From Phycisphaerae bacterium (GTDB lineage: Bacteria; Planctomycetota; Phycisphaerae; SM23-33), in assembly GCA_011050235.1 (NCBI GenBank), contig DRGC01000002.1:62001-126000 (forward strand): a stretch of DNA of 64,000 bases, given 5' to 3'. How positions within the stretch are numbered: position 1 is the first letter of the stretch; every line of letters begins with the position of its first letter. The notes under the pieces are model-generated. The model was not told where the DNA came from, ran no database searches, and saw only the letters and a program-made list of their open reading frames with translations. The position numbers were made by a program, and so were the translations under genes. This document shows, one piece after another, positions 9,175-18,406 of the stretch.

Positions 9175-9255
9175 CTAGGAGTACACGCCGTATTTTCGCA
9201 CGGCTTCGCAGATCGTCACAACGTTTTCGGTCGGGGTGTTTTCCATCACGGTGCA
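9175..9255 (-). pseudogene. C-terminal remnant of a UroD-like gene (HxC type)
   Basis: The last 26 codons before a TAG read TVMENTPTENVV then EAVRKYGVYS, almost identical to the end of the intact gene at 10615-11682 (TVMENTPTENVV, EAARKYGVYA). A 33-base stretch is identical in the DNA of the two copies (9221-9253 and 10661-10693). Nothing of the upstream 330 codons remains. It lies just before the HYDGRT-type gene. The arrangement suggests that a pair (HxC-type gene then YGCC-type gene) was tandemly duplicated and one HxC copy was largely deleted. Confidence 0.75.
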
Positions 9256-9296
9256 GTCGGACAGGCTCCGACCGCACAAAGCTCCTGTCAGGCCGT

Positions 9297-10559
9297 TCAG
9301 GCGTACTGCTCCGACAGCTCCATAGCCATTCTGGTCCATTCGGTCAGGCGGTGCGGCTGGCCGCGGACGGTGTGGATGTCCTGCAGGTTGACCTCGACGA
9401 CGTTGGTCCGCGTTTTCCGCAGCGCATCCTCGAGCTGCTGCCGCGCCAGGTCGGGATGCCACCTCTCCATGCTCACCACAGCTGGGTGGGGCTTGTGCGT
9501 GTAGACGTATCTTGTGCCGACGACCTCAGAGGCCTTGTCGATGTCGACCCACGGGCTCATGGAGACGCGACGGAGGTTTTCGATCTTACTGACGAACTGC
9601 ATCTTGTTGTGCAGCGGCTCGCAACAGCCGTAACCGGCCAGGCCGAAGTGTTCGAGGAATCGCTTCTCGTACTGGATCGCGAACTCCCAGTGCATCTCGG
9701 GCGAGATCCCCTCCGTGAAGATCTGCGTCGACGTCCGGCCCCAAAGGTCCTTGACCCGCACACGCTCGCCGTCGAAATCCGGGGCGGGCAGGTCGTCTGT
9801 CCAACCGTACCCGCCCGTGCCCAGCATGCAGTAGGTGTTGTTGAGCGTCAGGATGCCCAGTTCCTCACACTGTCGCATGCTGGAGACGCTGGCGGCCAGC
9901 ATCCGCTCGAGCACCTCGTGAATCCACTTGGGCCGGTCGAGCAGATCGATGAACATCTGCTCGATGCCGCGCCAACGGATGAAGCTGTCGATATAGCCGA
10001 CCCCCAGGCCGTACTCAGGGCAGATTTCCTTGACCGTGGTTGCATCGCCGTACAGGTCGCAGAGGGCGTCGTAGGCTTGATCGGTCTTGTCCCAATCCAC
10101 CCACACCTTGGGCTCGGCCTCGATCATCTCGATGTCGGCCTCGGTCTTGATGACCGGACGAAAGCCCACCGCCCCGTACTTCTCCGCCGGGCGGGCGTAG
10201 TCGGCCTTGACGCCGTAGTCGGTGACGAACGAATCCCCGCAGACGACGATGTAGCTGTAGGCGTTGGGGTCGACCACGCGGTCGTCGGGAAAAGTCTCCC
10301 AGCCGTAGATGATGGCCCGCAGACGCAGCTCTTCCTTCCGGGCGAGTTGGTCGGTGCATTGGAGCGTCTCGGGCGGGACCAGTTCTTCCCAGATGTCCGG
10401 CGCGATGGCCTGACAGTGAATCAACGGACGGACGCGCTGGAGACTATTCAGCCGGTACCACAGCCGCTTCTTCTCCTCCATGACCGGCAGCGCCGCGATC
10501 TCATTGACCCGCTTGGCCAGGTCTTGAACGACTTGCTTGTCGCCAGCAGAGAGACCCAT
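9297..10559 (-). CDS. UroD-superfamily protein, YGCC type (second paralogue)
   Basis: A 420-residue paralogue of the protein encoded at 6800-8038. Both share the long N terminus (LWYRLNSLQRVRPLIHCQ), the segment RWRGIEQMFIDLLDRPKW, and the active-site-like FGLAGYGCCEPLHNK with Cys312-Cys313. They also share the MSPWVDIDKASE stretch and the tail RLTEWTRMAMELSEQYA. The pair is diverged enough to suggest different substrates. It is 55 bases downstream of the HxC-type gene, the tightest spacing of the run, so the two are probably co-translated products of one mRNA. No experimental function is known to me for this subfamily. Confidence 0.75.
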   Translation of the reverse strand: MGLSAGDKQVVQDLAKRVNEIAALPVMEEKKRLWYRLNSLQRVRPLIHCQAIAPDIWEELVPPETLQCTDQLARKEELRLRAIIYGWETFPDDRVVDPNAYSYIVVCGDSFVTDYGVKADYARPAEKYGAVGFRPVIKTEADIEMIEAEPKVWVDWDKTDQAYDALCDLYGDATTVKEICPEYGLGVGYIDSFIRWRGIEQMFIDLLDRPKWIHEVLERMLAASVSSMRQCEELGILTLNNTYCMLGTGGYGWTDDLPAPDFDGERVRVKDLWGRTSTQIFTEGISPEMHWEFAIQYEKRFLEHFGLAGYGCCEPLHNKMQFVSKIENLRRVSMSPWVDIDKASEVVGTRYVYTHKPHPAVVSMERWHPDLARQQLEDALRKTRTNVVEVNLQDIHTVRGQPHRLTEWTRMAMELSEQYA

Positions 10560-10614
10560 CCGACACTCCTCTTGCGCTCATCCTGGGCAATGCCCGCCGC
10601 GTGTCAACATGCCG

Positions 10615-11682
10615 CTACGCATAGACGCCGTACTTGCGGGCCGCCTCGTACATCGCCACCACGTTTTCGGTCGGGGTGTTTTCCATCACGGTGTGTGTTG
10701 GTGAGAGAATGTAGCCGCCGCCCGGCATCATGGTCTCGAGCGTTTCGCGGACGTTGGCTTCGACATCGGCGACCGTGCCGTAGGCCAGCGGGCCGGCTGT
10801 CGAAATACAGCCGTGGAAGGCTAGCCGGTCGCCGAAGCGATCCTTCAGATACGCCGGGGACATATCCTTCGCCTCCGGCTGGAGGGTCTCGACGACCGTG
10901 ATGCCCATATCGAGAAAATCGTCAAACGCCCAACTGCTCGACCCGCACGAGTGGATCATGCACGGAATGTCGTAAGCCTTGGCGATATCCACAAACGGCT
11001 GCATGCGGGGCCGGATGTGTTTGCGAAAGGTCTCCAGGCTGATCGTCGGCCCGCGCTGGGTGCCGAGGTCCTCGCCCAGGCACATCAGGTCGATCTTGTC
11101 GCCGGCGACCTCGAACGTGCGGCGCGTAACTTCCACGCTGATATCATTGCGCTTGTCGATCAGCCGCAGGCCCGCCGGATCGTCCGTAATCAGATCGATC
11201 AGAACCTGCTCCATCGTCCGCAGCATGCCGCAACCGTTGATGATGTCGGGCAGGCCGCACGAACCGCCGCAGATGCAGAAGTCCTTGACGGCCTCGCACT
11301 GTTCGGCCACCGCAGCGTAGTCGTGATCGTCGGGATCGGGCATGGGCCAGGCGTCGATCTCGTCGACGGTGGCGCTGCTCAGCGGCCAGGTGCAGTAGTC
11401 CCACATTTCCCCCTCGGCCGTCACGACACGACGCATGTGGATGCCCCAGTCGCTGACCATGATGTCGCCCTTGTTCTCATGCAGCCGCGGCCCGGTGTAG
11501 GCCGGCCCCACGCCGCGAAAGTCCACGCCCAACGCCTCATTGAGATCGTCCGTCCCGAAATGCTCGCGCAGCCGCCGGTCCACATCCGGCTCGCCGTAGT
11601 AGTTGACCGGCACACGATCGGGCTCCTGGTGAGCAATTGCCGTGAGAACGCGCTGCTTCGAAGTCATCACTCTTGCGCCCAT
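10615..11682 (-). CDS. UroD-family methyltransferase-like protein, HxC type
   Basis: A 355-residue UroD-family protein. It opens with MTSKQRVLTAIAHQEPDRVPV, the classic start of MtaA/CmuA-like proteins, and keeps the zinc-type motif MIHSCGSS (His244, Cys246). The region GDRLAFHGCISTAGPLAYG (Cys292) follows, and the end GGGYILSPTHTVMENTPTENV matches the family. The third zinc cysteine seen in MtaA (in GGGYCL of the copy at 18407-19498) is replaced here by Ile. I placed the start at 11682, where AAGGAA precedes an ATG; upstream codons come from a short palindromic repeat. It may transfer methyl groups between a corrinoid and a thiol, but the partner is not seen. Confidence 0.8.
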   Translation of the reverse strand: MGARVMTSKQRVLTAIAHQEPDRVPVNYYGEPDVDRRLREHFGTDDLNEALGVDFRGVGPAYTGPRLHENKGDIMVSDWGIHMRRVVTAEGEMWDYCTWPLSSATVDEIDAWPMPDPDDHDYAAVAEQCEAVKDFCICGGSCGLPDIINGCGMLRTMEQVLIDLITDDPAGLRLIDKRNDISVEVTRRTFEVAGDKIDLMCLGEDLGTQRGPTISLETFRKHIRPRMQPFVDIAKAYDIPCMIHSCGSSSWAFDDFLDMGITVVETLQPEAKDMSPAYLKDRFGDRLAFHGCISTAGPLAYGTVADVEANVRETLETMMPGGGYILSPTHTVMENTPTENVVAMYEAARKYGVYA

Positions 11683-11700
11683 GGAGCTGTTCCTTGTTCT

Positions 11701-11778
11701 ATTTCGGATTGCGGATTTGCGATGTACCTGCGCCGTAGTCGCTTTCAATCCGCAATCCGCAATCCGAAATCCGCAATC
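11701..11778. repeat. AATCCGCAATCC inverted and tandem repeat
   Basis: The bases at 11701-11717 are a perfect 17-bp inverted copy of 11754-11770, and the right arm continues as tandem AATCCGC units to 11778. The unit overlaps the stop region of the beta-propeller gene and the leader of the UroD-like gene. It belongs to a short intergenic repeat style that yields peptide phrases such as IRNPQSAIRNP. Confidence 0.75.
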
Positions 11779-12727
11779 ATTTATCAATGCTGGCCTGGCA
11801 GATCTGACTGGTCACGGCGCCGGACCGGGTGCCTTCGTATAGCATGGCGAAAAAGTCGTCTTCTTCCAGCAGGGCTGGGAACCAGATCGCGCCGCCGTCG
11901 GGTTGGTCCTTGTCGCCGATGCCGAAAATCGGGTTGCCCGGATGGTGCTCCCAGTTGACCAGGTCGGTCGAGCGGGCCAGGCCGAAGTGGTCGGGCACGT
12001 CGCATACGTTCGCGCTGCCGGCGTAGATCATGTAGAAGACGCCGTCGGATTCAGTCACGCGGGCGGTGCAGACATCGAAGCTGTTCCATGAGCCGTCCGG
12101 CCCCGGGGCAAGCACGGGCTCGTCCTGCATCTCCTCCCATGTCACGCCGTCGGGGCTCTTGGCCAGGAAGGTCTCGTAGTGGCTGTCGTCGACGTACTTC
12201 TGGAAGAGCATGTAGATCAGATCGTCCTTGATGACCACCTCCGGGGCCCGGCCGGTGAGGACCTTGCCGTACTTGCGGAAGTGGACGCCGTCATCGTGGC
12301 TGATCGCCAGACCCACGCTGTCGTCTCCCGAGCCAACAGCCGAGTAGAACAACAGCACACTTCCACAATACTCGATCGCGGCGGGGTCGAGCGCGTGCAT
12401 ATCATCGAAGGCCCCTTCCTCGCCGACGTCGACGATGGGCTGGCCGTCGTTGAGATCGCGCAGTTCGAGACAATCGCGCGTGACGCCGAGAATCTCAGCC
12501 ACACCGATTCGGTCGTGAGTGACATCCTCGGCCCCCGGCATGGTCCCGTGGCCGCGGTAGTAGAGCAGCTTCCTGCCGCCGGCGACCAGCACGTCGGCAT
12601 TGGCGGTCCAGACCTTCTTCCACGTCCGGCCCGAGGCGGGAATCACCGGATTCTTAGCCGAGCGTTGCCATTTGGCGCAATTGCCCCCCGAGTCATCACC
12701 GAACAGATTCCAGAACGTCTCGTTCAT
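11777..12727 (-). CDS. Five-bladed beta-propeller glycosidase-like protein (GH43/GH130-like)
   Basis: A 316-residue protein built from repeating propeller strands. Examples are GRTWKKVWTANADVLVAGGRKLLYYRG, HALDPAAIEYCGSVLLFYSA, LAISHDDGVHFRKYG, APEVVIKDDLIYMLFQ and FGLARSTDLVNWEHHPGNPI. This SxDGxxW / STDLxNWE pattern is typical of GH43, GH32-like and GH130-like enzymes that cleave or phosphorolyse terminal sugars. Acidic candidates for catalysis include the Asp of TANADV and the Glu of APEV. No signal peptide is visible, so it may act on imported oligosaccharides. It is 94 bases upstream of the HxC UroD-like gene in the same direction. Exact family and substrate are uncertain. Confidence 0.65.
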   Translation of the reverse strand: MNETFWNLFGDDSGGNCAKWQRSAKNPVIPASGRTWKKVWTANADVLVAGGRKLLYYRGHGTMPGAEDVTHDRIGVAEILGVTRDCLELRDLNDGQPIVDVGEEGAFDDMHALDPAAIEYCGSVLLFYSAVGSGDDSVGLAISHDDGVHFRKYGKVLTGRAPEVVIKDDLIYMLFQKYVDDSHYETFLAKSPDGVTWEEMQDEPVLAPGPDGSWNSFDVCTARVTESDGVFYMIYAGSANVCDVPDHFGLARSTDLVNWEHHPGNPIFGIGDKDQPDGGAIWFPALLEEDDFFAMLYEGTRSGAVTSQICQASIDK

Positions 12728-12883
12728 TCATCGCTCCTCAAGCTACCGTCCGCGGGGCCGCCCAAGCCAACGGAGCCCATACTTTACCGGGCCTGAGGCA
12801 GATCGTCGAGATCGGAGGTGGAGCATCTGCCCCCTGTCATCTCCTGCACTTCGGGCCCCTTGCTCGTCTTCGCGGTGGGCCGT

Positions 12884-15730
12884 TTACTCCGACCCGACTG
12901 CATCGACCAGGCGGGCGATGTCGGGGCGGCCGACCAGGCGGGCATCGATCTTTCGGGCGACGAAGAGGCGTCCTTCCTCGGCCATCTCGGCGACGTGGTC
13001 GTCGACCGTGATCTCCACCTGCATCTGACTGGTCCCCGCCTGGTGGGCGAGATCGCGCACCAGCCGCGCCAGCTCGTCGGCGGCGTATTCGGTGGCGCGG
13101 TCCAGCTCGGCGAAGGTCGCATTGCCCGCCAGGCCGTGCACACTGTAGGTCCCGTGCTCGTTGGGAGCGATTTCCACCCGGCGATGCACGTGCACCAGAC
13201 TGGTAATCGCCCCGATTGCGTTGGCGACGTCGGCATCGGGGGGGATGACGCACTCGGCCTCGAGCATCGCGGCCGCCTGCGGCAGGAAGAAGTGCACCGG
13301 CGCGCCGATCCCGATCACCGGATGCTTGAGCTGAATGCGGACGCGGTAGTCGTCGTTGCCGCCGTCCAGCAGGTTCTCCACCAGGGCCATCGCATTGGGC
13401 GAGGCGTCCAGTTCGTCCGGGTCGGTCTGCTCGGCGAGTTGCCTCTTGAGCAGCTCCACCGCCAGCCGGCGCACGACCTGATCGAGCACCCGCTCGGCGA
13501 GTTCGTCCGGGTCTGTGTCGAATAGCTGCGAGACCAGCCCGCACATGTGCTGAGCGGCATCGGCGTTCCAGAGCGTCACCTTGCCCGTGGCGTGCAGCAA
13601 GTCGGTCGGCGTCAGGCCCGCCCGCCCAATGACGTGATGGGCCTCCAGTTGCGAAAGCGGCAGGAACTGCCACGCCACGGCCCCGGTGCGATCGGCCAGT
13701 TCATGCAGCGAATGCGGGCGCTCGCCGATCAGCTCGACGATGCGGCGCTCGTCGTCGCTCAGATCGATACCGTCATGGCAGCCGTTCAGCGATATCAGGC
13801 TCATCCCGCCGGTGGAATCGTCGAAGTCATCCAGATGGCGTTCGATCCAATTGAGCGACTCGAGTCCATCATGGCGGCCCAGCAGCCAGGCGACCGGCGC
13901 CACGCGCCGCGGACCGATCTGAAGTCGCTGTCTCTCCCAGGCAATCAGGCTGTCGCCGCCGAGGCCCAACGTCCGCAGGTCCAGCGCCTGAACATGGGTC
14001 CGCCACCCACCGACCGAAGCCCCTTCCTTGCATGTGCGGACGTGGCCGTTTCGGATAACGGCGGTGTCGGTGGTCGTGCCGCCCATATCCACCACCAGGG
14101 CGTCGGACCGTTTGCACAGGATGCTCGCGCCGGCAACGCTGGCGGCCGGGCCGGAGAGGATCGTCTCGATCGGCCTCTCCCGGGCCATGGAGACGCTCAT
14201 CAGCGACCCGCTGCTGCTGACGACCATGCACGGCGCGGCGATGCCTCGCCGGCTGATGGACTCCTGCACGTGCTCCAGCAACGATTCCAGGCAGGGGATG
14301 ATCCGCGCGTTCAGCGCCGCGGTGACGGCGCGCACGCGGTAGTTGAGCGTTTCGGAGACCTCGTGGCCGCACGTGACCGCCAGGCCGAACTCGCCGCGTA
14401 GAATCGCCTTGACCTGCTGTTCGTGCTCGGGGTTGTCGTGGCTGGCGAACCCGGTCACGGCGAAGGCGCCGATGGCGTGCCGCTCGATCATCTCGCGCCC
14501 GACGCGGCGGACCTGGTCGGCGTCGATCGGGCCGCGCTGCTCACCGGTGATTTCGAGTTGCCCGTCAATGACGGCCAGCGGGCGATGGGGAATGTCGCCC
14601 TCGTCGTACAGGCCGTAGGGCGGCATGATCAGCAGGCCGACCGTCTGGCCGAGGCCTTCGACGACGGCGTTGGTCGCCAACGTGGTGGAGACGGCCACCA
14701 GATCGACCTCGCCCAGCGCCGGTGAGTCCAGGGCGTCCAAGGCCTCGTTGATGCCGATGGTGTAGTCCCACTTGGTGGTCAGGGCCTTGGCCTTGTCGAT
14801 GACGGCCGCGGCCTGGAAGTCGTAAAGCACCACGTCGGTGTAGGTCCCGCCGGCATCGATGCCCAGCCCCAACTGCACGGACCGGCCCTCGTCCGTCTCA
14901 TCGGCCTCGCCCGTCGGACCGGCCGAGATGATCGTGCGGGTCGCCGGGCGATTGTCATCGCCCTGCCAGACCGGCCGGGCCGTCAGCGTCTTGCCGGCCG
15001 GGTCGTAATCGGTCACGTGATGCGGCGGGACGATCAGAATGTCCGCATCGGTGTGTCGCTGCTTGAGCAGCTTGGCCAGCAGCTCGCCCGTGCCGCGAAG
15101 CTCCTCGTACTGCCACCCATATCCCTCAGCCATCCGCTGGGCGATGCCCGCGTAGCGCTCGCGCCTGCCGGGGGCGCCGGTGTCGATGAACGCCGCCCGC
15201 TGGTAGTTCCGCTGCCACGAGTTGAGGAAGTAGCGAATCGCATCGGCGTTATCGCGGCCGTACTCGGCCACCAGGCGCTCGAACTCCTCGTCGCGCTGCG
15301 GCTGGGACTCATCATCGTCGGCCGACTGACCCAGCGGCGCGGAGTTCTCCTCGACCCAGCCGGCGGAGATGTAGTAGGTGCCCGGATACTTCCGGAACTG
15401 CTCGCGATAGGCGGCGTCCGAGCCCAGGAACAGGGCGATACAGTCGTTGACGCGCGGCACGGCCAGCGGCACGTTGCGGGCATGCAGCCCAACCGTGCCC
15501 AGCCCGCAGATGCCGTAGGCGATGGCAATCATGTCCCCCTTCTGCTGGGCGCTGGCCTCATCGATGGTTTCCTGAAGTCGCCGCCGCAGCTCCTTCGGCG
15601 TCGCGTGCAACCCGCCGGGCAGGGCCTCCATCGACACGTCCACTCCCAGGCTCCCAGCCACGTGTTTCAGATCAAGCGTCAATACGCCGCATGCAATAAC
15701 GTGCAGCCGATGAATCGTCGGGGCAGTCAT
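12884..15730 (-). CDS. DUF1638 domain fused to hydantoinase/oxoprolinase-type ATPase
   Basis: A 948-residue fusion. Residues 1 to about 240 match DUF1638: ACGVLTLDL, YGICGLGTVGL and VPRVNDCIALFLGS are its landmarks. From about residue 285 a hydantoinase-A/ASKHA fold follows, with the phosphate loops LGIDAGGTYTDVVLYD (292-299) and VVDMGGTTTDTAV (about 545), ending in a long C-terminal extension. Hydantoinase relatives use ATP to open amide rings or, in corrinoid systems, to drive reductive activation. DUF1638 proteins are frequent neighbours of corrinoid methyltransferases. The fusion within a UroD-like gene run supports an activator or substrate-handling role by inference. The ATG at 15730 is preferred; a GTG at 15754 is possible. 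Confidence 0.8.
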   Translation of the reverse strand: MTAPTIHRLHVIACGVLTLDLKHVAGSLGVDVSMEALPGGLHATPKELRRRLQETIDEASAQQKGDMIAIAYGICGLGTVGLHARNVPLAVPRVNDCIALFLGSDAAYREQFRKYPGTYYISAGWVEENSAPLGQSADDDESQPQRDEEFERLVAEYGRDNADAIRYFLNSWQRNYQRAAFIDTGAPGRRERYAGIAQRMAEGYGWQYEELRGTGELLAKLLKQRHTDADILIVPPHHVTDYDPAGKTLTARPVWQGDDNRPATRTIISAGPTGEADETDEGRSVQLGLGIDAGGTYTDVVLYDFQAAAVIDKAKALTTKWDYTIGINEALDALDSPALGEVDLVAVSTTLATNAVVEGLGQTVGLLIMPPYGLYDEGDIPHRPLAVIDGQLEITGEQRGPIDADQVRRVGREMIERHAIGAFAVTGFASHDNPEHEQQVKAILRGEFGLAVTCGHEVSETLNYRVRAVTAALNARIIPCLESLLEHVQESISRRGIAAPCMVVSSSGSLMSVSMARERPIETILSGPAASVAGASILCKRSDALVVDMGGTTTDTAVIRNGHVRTCKEGASVGGWRTHVQALDLRTLGLGGDSLIAWERQRLQIGPRRVAPVAWLLGRHDGLESLNWIERHLDDFDDSTGGMSLISLNGCHDGIDLSDDERRIVELIGERPHSLHELADRTGAVAWQFLPLSQLEAHHVIGRAGLTPTDLLHATGKVTLWNADAAQHMCGLVSQLFDTDPDELAERVLDQVVRRLAVELLKRQLAEQTDPDELDASPNAMALVENLLDGGNDDYRVRIQLKHPVIGIGAPVHFFLPQAAAMLEAECVIPPDADVANAIGAITSLVHVHRRVEIAPNEHGTYSVHGLAGNATFAELDRATEYAADELARLVRDLAHQAGTSQMQVEITVDDHVAEMAEEGRLFVARKIDARLVGRPDIARLVDAVGSE

Positions 15731-15793
15731 GGATCGAAGTCTCGCCTTCCTCACACAGCCTGAAACAGAAGATTATACCACACCGAAGCCCCT

Positions 15794-15901
15794 CGCGCAA
15801 AAATAGGGACAGACCCTATTTTCCCTGTCTTCCGGCTGACGTCCGAACGTATTGGGGCGAAGAAAATAGAAGAAAATAGGGTCTGTCCCTATTTTTGCGC
15901 G
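15794..15901. repeat. 108-bp element with perfect 30-bp inverted ends
   Basis: The bases 15794-15823 are the exact reverse complement of 15872-15901, separated by 48 bases. Each arm itself contains the palindrome AAATAGGG-N5-CCCTATTT. It lies between two minus-strand genes, and its right arm touches the 3' end of the sulfatase gene, so it could act as an attenuating hairpin. The exactness of the arms argues for a recently active or gene-converted miniature repeat rather than an ordinary terminator. Confidence 0.9.
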
Positions 15902-15904
15902 CCG

Positions 15905-17284
15905 CTACCACGGATCGTCTCGGCCGGTGATGAGGTCGCCGCCTTTGGATCGGCCCCCGGCCCAGGTGTCGTATTGCTCGTCGCAGTAGCGGGCGAAGAA
16001 CGCGTCCAGTCTGGCGGACAGGTACCGTTCGTCGTCAGCCGCTTGCGGGCTTCCGAGCAGGTTGGTTGTCTCGGCCGAGTCGTCGGCAAGATTGAACAGT
16101 TGGTCCGGGCCGAAGCCGTGGCGGCGGATGAGCTTCCACTGCGGCGTGGTGACCAGCCGCGTCGTCTCGTAATCGGCGAAGACGATTTCCTCGCCCAGAT
16201 CACACGCCTCGCCCGTCAGCGCCGGCGCGTAGGATCGGCCGGGAAGCGGCGCGTCCGTTGGCAGATGGTCGGCCAGGCCCAGGTATCCGAGGATCGACGG
16301 GAAAAAGTCGGCGTGCGACGTCATGGGCTCGAATGCCCCACCGGCCGGGATGCCGTTGGGATGTCGGACGATCATGGGCACACGCATGGTGGTTTGGGCG
16401 ACGTTAAACGGCCGGGCGTGCTCGCCCATGCCCCAGAAGCCGTTGTGGCCCGCGCACGCGCCATGGTCGGCGGTGAAGACCACGATCGTGTCATCGGCTG
16501 CGCCCATGGCGTCGAGCTTGTCGAGAATCACGCCGACCGCGTCGTCGACGCCGCTGACCGCACAGGCATAGCTGCTGCGGGCGACGGGGTTGCCGAACGC
16601 CTCGCGAAACGTCTTCTGCCACTCGTGCGGCTCGGCCCGTGGGAAGCACGCCAACTCCTTGTCGGCGTAGTACGGCGTGTGACGGTTCTTGTGCCCGCTG
16701 AGCAAATCGCCATCCACACAGTACGGCCCGTTGAAGCCCACGTGCAGGAAGAACGGCTCGTCGCCCACGCCATCAAGGAAGTCCACCGCATGGTCAGCCG
16801 TGGCTTCGACGAAGTTCTTGGGCTCTTCGATGACTTCCCCCTGCCAGGCGACCTTCATGTTGTAGAAGCTGGGGGTATGGCCCTGCGTCATCGCATGCCA
16901 ATACTCAAAGCCCAACTGCGGATGCAGGCTGTCACCCAGGTGCCACTTGCCCACCTGCCCGCAGCGATAGCCCTCATCGGCGAGAATGCTGGGCAGGTTG
17001 GTGAACTCCTCGATGGTGCAGTACGCCTCCGGCCCCATCTGCGCGTCGGGCTTTTCCCTGCCCAGCCATCGATGCACGCCGTGCTGAGACGGCATCAGCC
17101 CGGTCAAACACGTCGCCCGATTCGGCGAGCAGACAGGATTGACGCAGAAGTTGTTATCAAACCGCATCCCCCCAGCCGCCAGGCGATCGACGTTGGGCGT
17201 CAGAATCTCTCCATTCCCATAACACCCCAACGTCCACGGGCTCTGGTTATCCGTGATAATGAAAACAACATTCGGCCGTTTCAT
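15905..17284 (-). CDS. Arylsulfatase-type sulfatase (FGly, C-x-P-x-R)
   Basis: A 459-residue type I sulfatase. The N terminus RPNVVFIITDNQSPW supplies metal ligands Asp12 and Asn13. The signature NPVCSPNRATCLTG carries Cys52, which a formylglycine-generating enzyme must convert to FGly (no such enzyme is in the window). Later DHGACAGHNGFWGMGEH supplies further metal ligands. There is no obvious signal peptide, so it may be cytoplasmic or exported in a non-standard way. It starts the long minus-strand run toward the UroD-like genes. Likely role: removing sulfate esters from glycan fragments. The ATG at 17284 is preferred over a GTG two codons upstream. Confidence 0.9.
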   Translation of the reverse strand: MKRPNVVFIITDNQSPWTLGCYGNGEILTPNVDRLAAGGMRFDNNFCVNPVCSPNRATCLTGLMPSQHGVHRWLGREKPDAQMGPEAYCTIEEFTNLPSILADEGYRCGQVGKWHLGDSLHPQLGFEYWHAMTQGHTPSFYNMKVAWQGEVIEEPKNFVEATADHAVDFLDGVGDEPFFLHVGFNGPYCVDGDLLSGHKNRHTPYYADKELACFPRAEPHEWQKTFREAFGNPVARSSYACAVSGVDDAVGVILDKLDAMGAADDTIVVFTADHGACAGHNGFWGMGEHARPFNVAQTTMRVPMIVRHPNGIPAGGAFEPMTSHADFFPSILGYLGLADHLPTDAPLPGRSYAPALTGEACDLGEEIVFADYETTRLVTTPQWKLIRRHGFGPDQLFNLADDSAETTNLLGSPQAADDERYLSARLDAFFARYCDEQYDTWAGGRSKGGDLITGRDDPW

Positions 17285-17386
17285 TCCCACAAGCTACATT
17301 GGGCCCGTTCCACGTGCAATCCCCCAGGTCTGTAGAAACTATGTAAGCCGGATCTCGCAGTCGCAGGTCAATTACGGGATCAGGTA

Positions 17387-17434
17387 CAAACCGGTTACAT
17401 AGGTTACAGAACAATCCGGGCACATGGGTAACAG
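17387..17434 (+). repeat. Direct repeat copy A (CCGGTTACATAGGT type)
   Basis: About 48 bases, from CAAACCGGTTACATAGG to ATGGGTAACAG, recur with few differences and in the same orientation at 18234-18280. The two copies bracket the small lipoprotein gene, as the ends of a transferred cassette would, although no transposase is present. Confidence 0.8.
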
Positions 17435-17490
17435 TGTGTGGGGTGGGTCCTTCGGAGCCACGCCTTCATGCCACGCCCGCGCGTTGGCGC

Positions 17491-17509
17491 GTGGGTGCGG
17501 AGCACCCAC
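17491..17509. repeat. GTGGGTGC hairpin after the lipoprotein gene
   Basis: A perfect palindrome (GTGGGTGC, loop GGA, GCACCCAC) lies just past the stop of the minus-strand lipoprotein gene. It may end or protect that transcript, but there is no T-run. Similar GTGGGTGCGGAGCACCCAC phrases are typical of interspersed repeats. Confidence 0.6.
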
Positions 17510-17517
17510 CCTACCCG

Positions 17518-18144
17518 CTATTCAGCCAATCCTATCGTCAGATCCATTTCAGCAAGGAACTCTCGCAGCTCTGGAGTCAGACCATCATCGTTGTTCGGCT
17601 GCATACCATAGACCGTGATCACATTGTCTCTGAGTTCGACAATGAGTCCTCGTCGCGTCTGCCATGGTCCGTCACCAACGTGCCCGAGCCGCCTGAGGCC
17701 GTCTTTGTCGAGCCCAAGGAAATCTATGAACTTGATGCCGCGATTGACCGTTCCTCGCGCCACCAAGAGCTTTCGGCCGTTCCGTTCAATGCACGTGAGA
17801 TCCGCCAGGCTCCCCGACAACTTGACCTCGTGTAGCCCCTTTCCTTCCTCCGTCCACACGATCCACGAGTCATGCTTGTAGCGTCCGTCTGACGGTTCCA
17901 GATTGCTGATATGAAAGACTGTACTGCCAGGGAAGTCGTAACCGTACACGGACAGATTTGGCAGCGTGCCCCATTCTTGCCCGATGTCGCCTGTGGCGAC
18001 ATCCTCTTTCACCATGTCTGCGTAGTACTCGTACTCATGAGCAAGCGTAACGCTCGGCGGGCAACTGCTGTCGCTCACGCGATCGCATCCACCCGCCATC
18101 GACAGCAACAGGCTCATGATCAGGATAGGGCAGCAGTGTTTCAT
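17518..18144 (-). CDS. Predicted lipoprotein of unknown function
   Basis: A 208-residue protein with a type II signal peptide: MKHCCPILIMSLLLSMAGGC, with the lipid-modified Cys at residue 20 (AGGC lipobox). The rest is rich in beta-strand phrases (VYGYDFPGSTVFHISNLE, GLIVELRDNVITVYGM) and reads like a small propeller or beta-sandwich that would sit on the periplasmic side of a membrane. AAGGAT precedes the ATG. The gene is isolated between two direct repeats and hairpins, unrelated to its neighbours, and less GC-rich than they are. I do not recognise a family. Confidence 0.7.
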   Translation of the reverse strand: MKHCCPILIMSLLLSMAGGCDRVSDSSCPPSVTLAHEYEYYADMVKEDVATGDIGQEWGTLPNLSVYGYDFPGSTVFHISNLEPSDGRYKHDSWIVWTEEGKGLHEVKLSGSLADLTCIERNGRKLLVARGTVNRGIKFIDFLGLDKDGLRRLGHVGDGPWQTRRGLIVELRDNVITVYGMQPNNDDGLTPELREFLAEMDLTIGLAE

Positions 18145-18199
18145 AATTGATCATCCTTGTTGTAGTGGACCTTGCCATCAAGCTGACTCAGTCCGTAGA

Positions 18200-18219
18200 G
18201 TGGGCAACTTGTTGCCCAC
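18200..18219. repeat. GTGGGCAAC / GTTGCCCAC palindrome
   Basis: A perfect 9-bp-arm palindrome with a TT loop. A diverged copy of the phrase (GTCCGTAGGCCGGACAACTTGTTG) recurs at about 18286-18311, on the other side of direct repeat copy B, so this gap is built of several short repeats. It lies upstream of the lipoprotein gene and downstream of the UroD-like gene. Confidence 0.7.
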
Positions 18220-18233
18220 GGGATTGTCCGGTC

Positions 18234-18280
18234 CAAACCGGTTACATAGGTAACAAACTATCCGGGGACATGGGCAACAG
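18234..18280 (+). repeat. Direct repeat copy B (CCGGTTACATAGGT type)
   Basis: This is the second copy of the repeat at 17387-17434, in the same orientation, from CAAACCGGTTACATAGGT to ATGGGCAACAG. Together the copies flank the lipoprotein gene at a distance of about 850 bases. Confidence 0.8.
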
Positions 18281-18406
18281 GTCAAGTCCGTAGGCCGGAC
18301 AACTTGTTGCGGGGTGCCCCGGTTCCTGGTTCCCGGTTTCCGCCTCCGCCAATCCTCCTTCGCTCAAGCTTCGGAGGAGGACGGCTTCGGCGGACAGGCC
18401 CGGTAC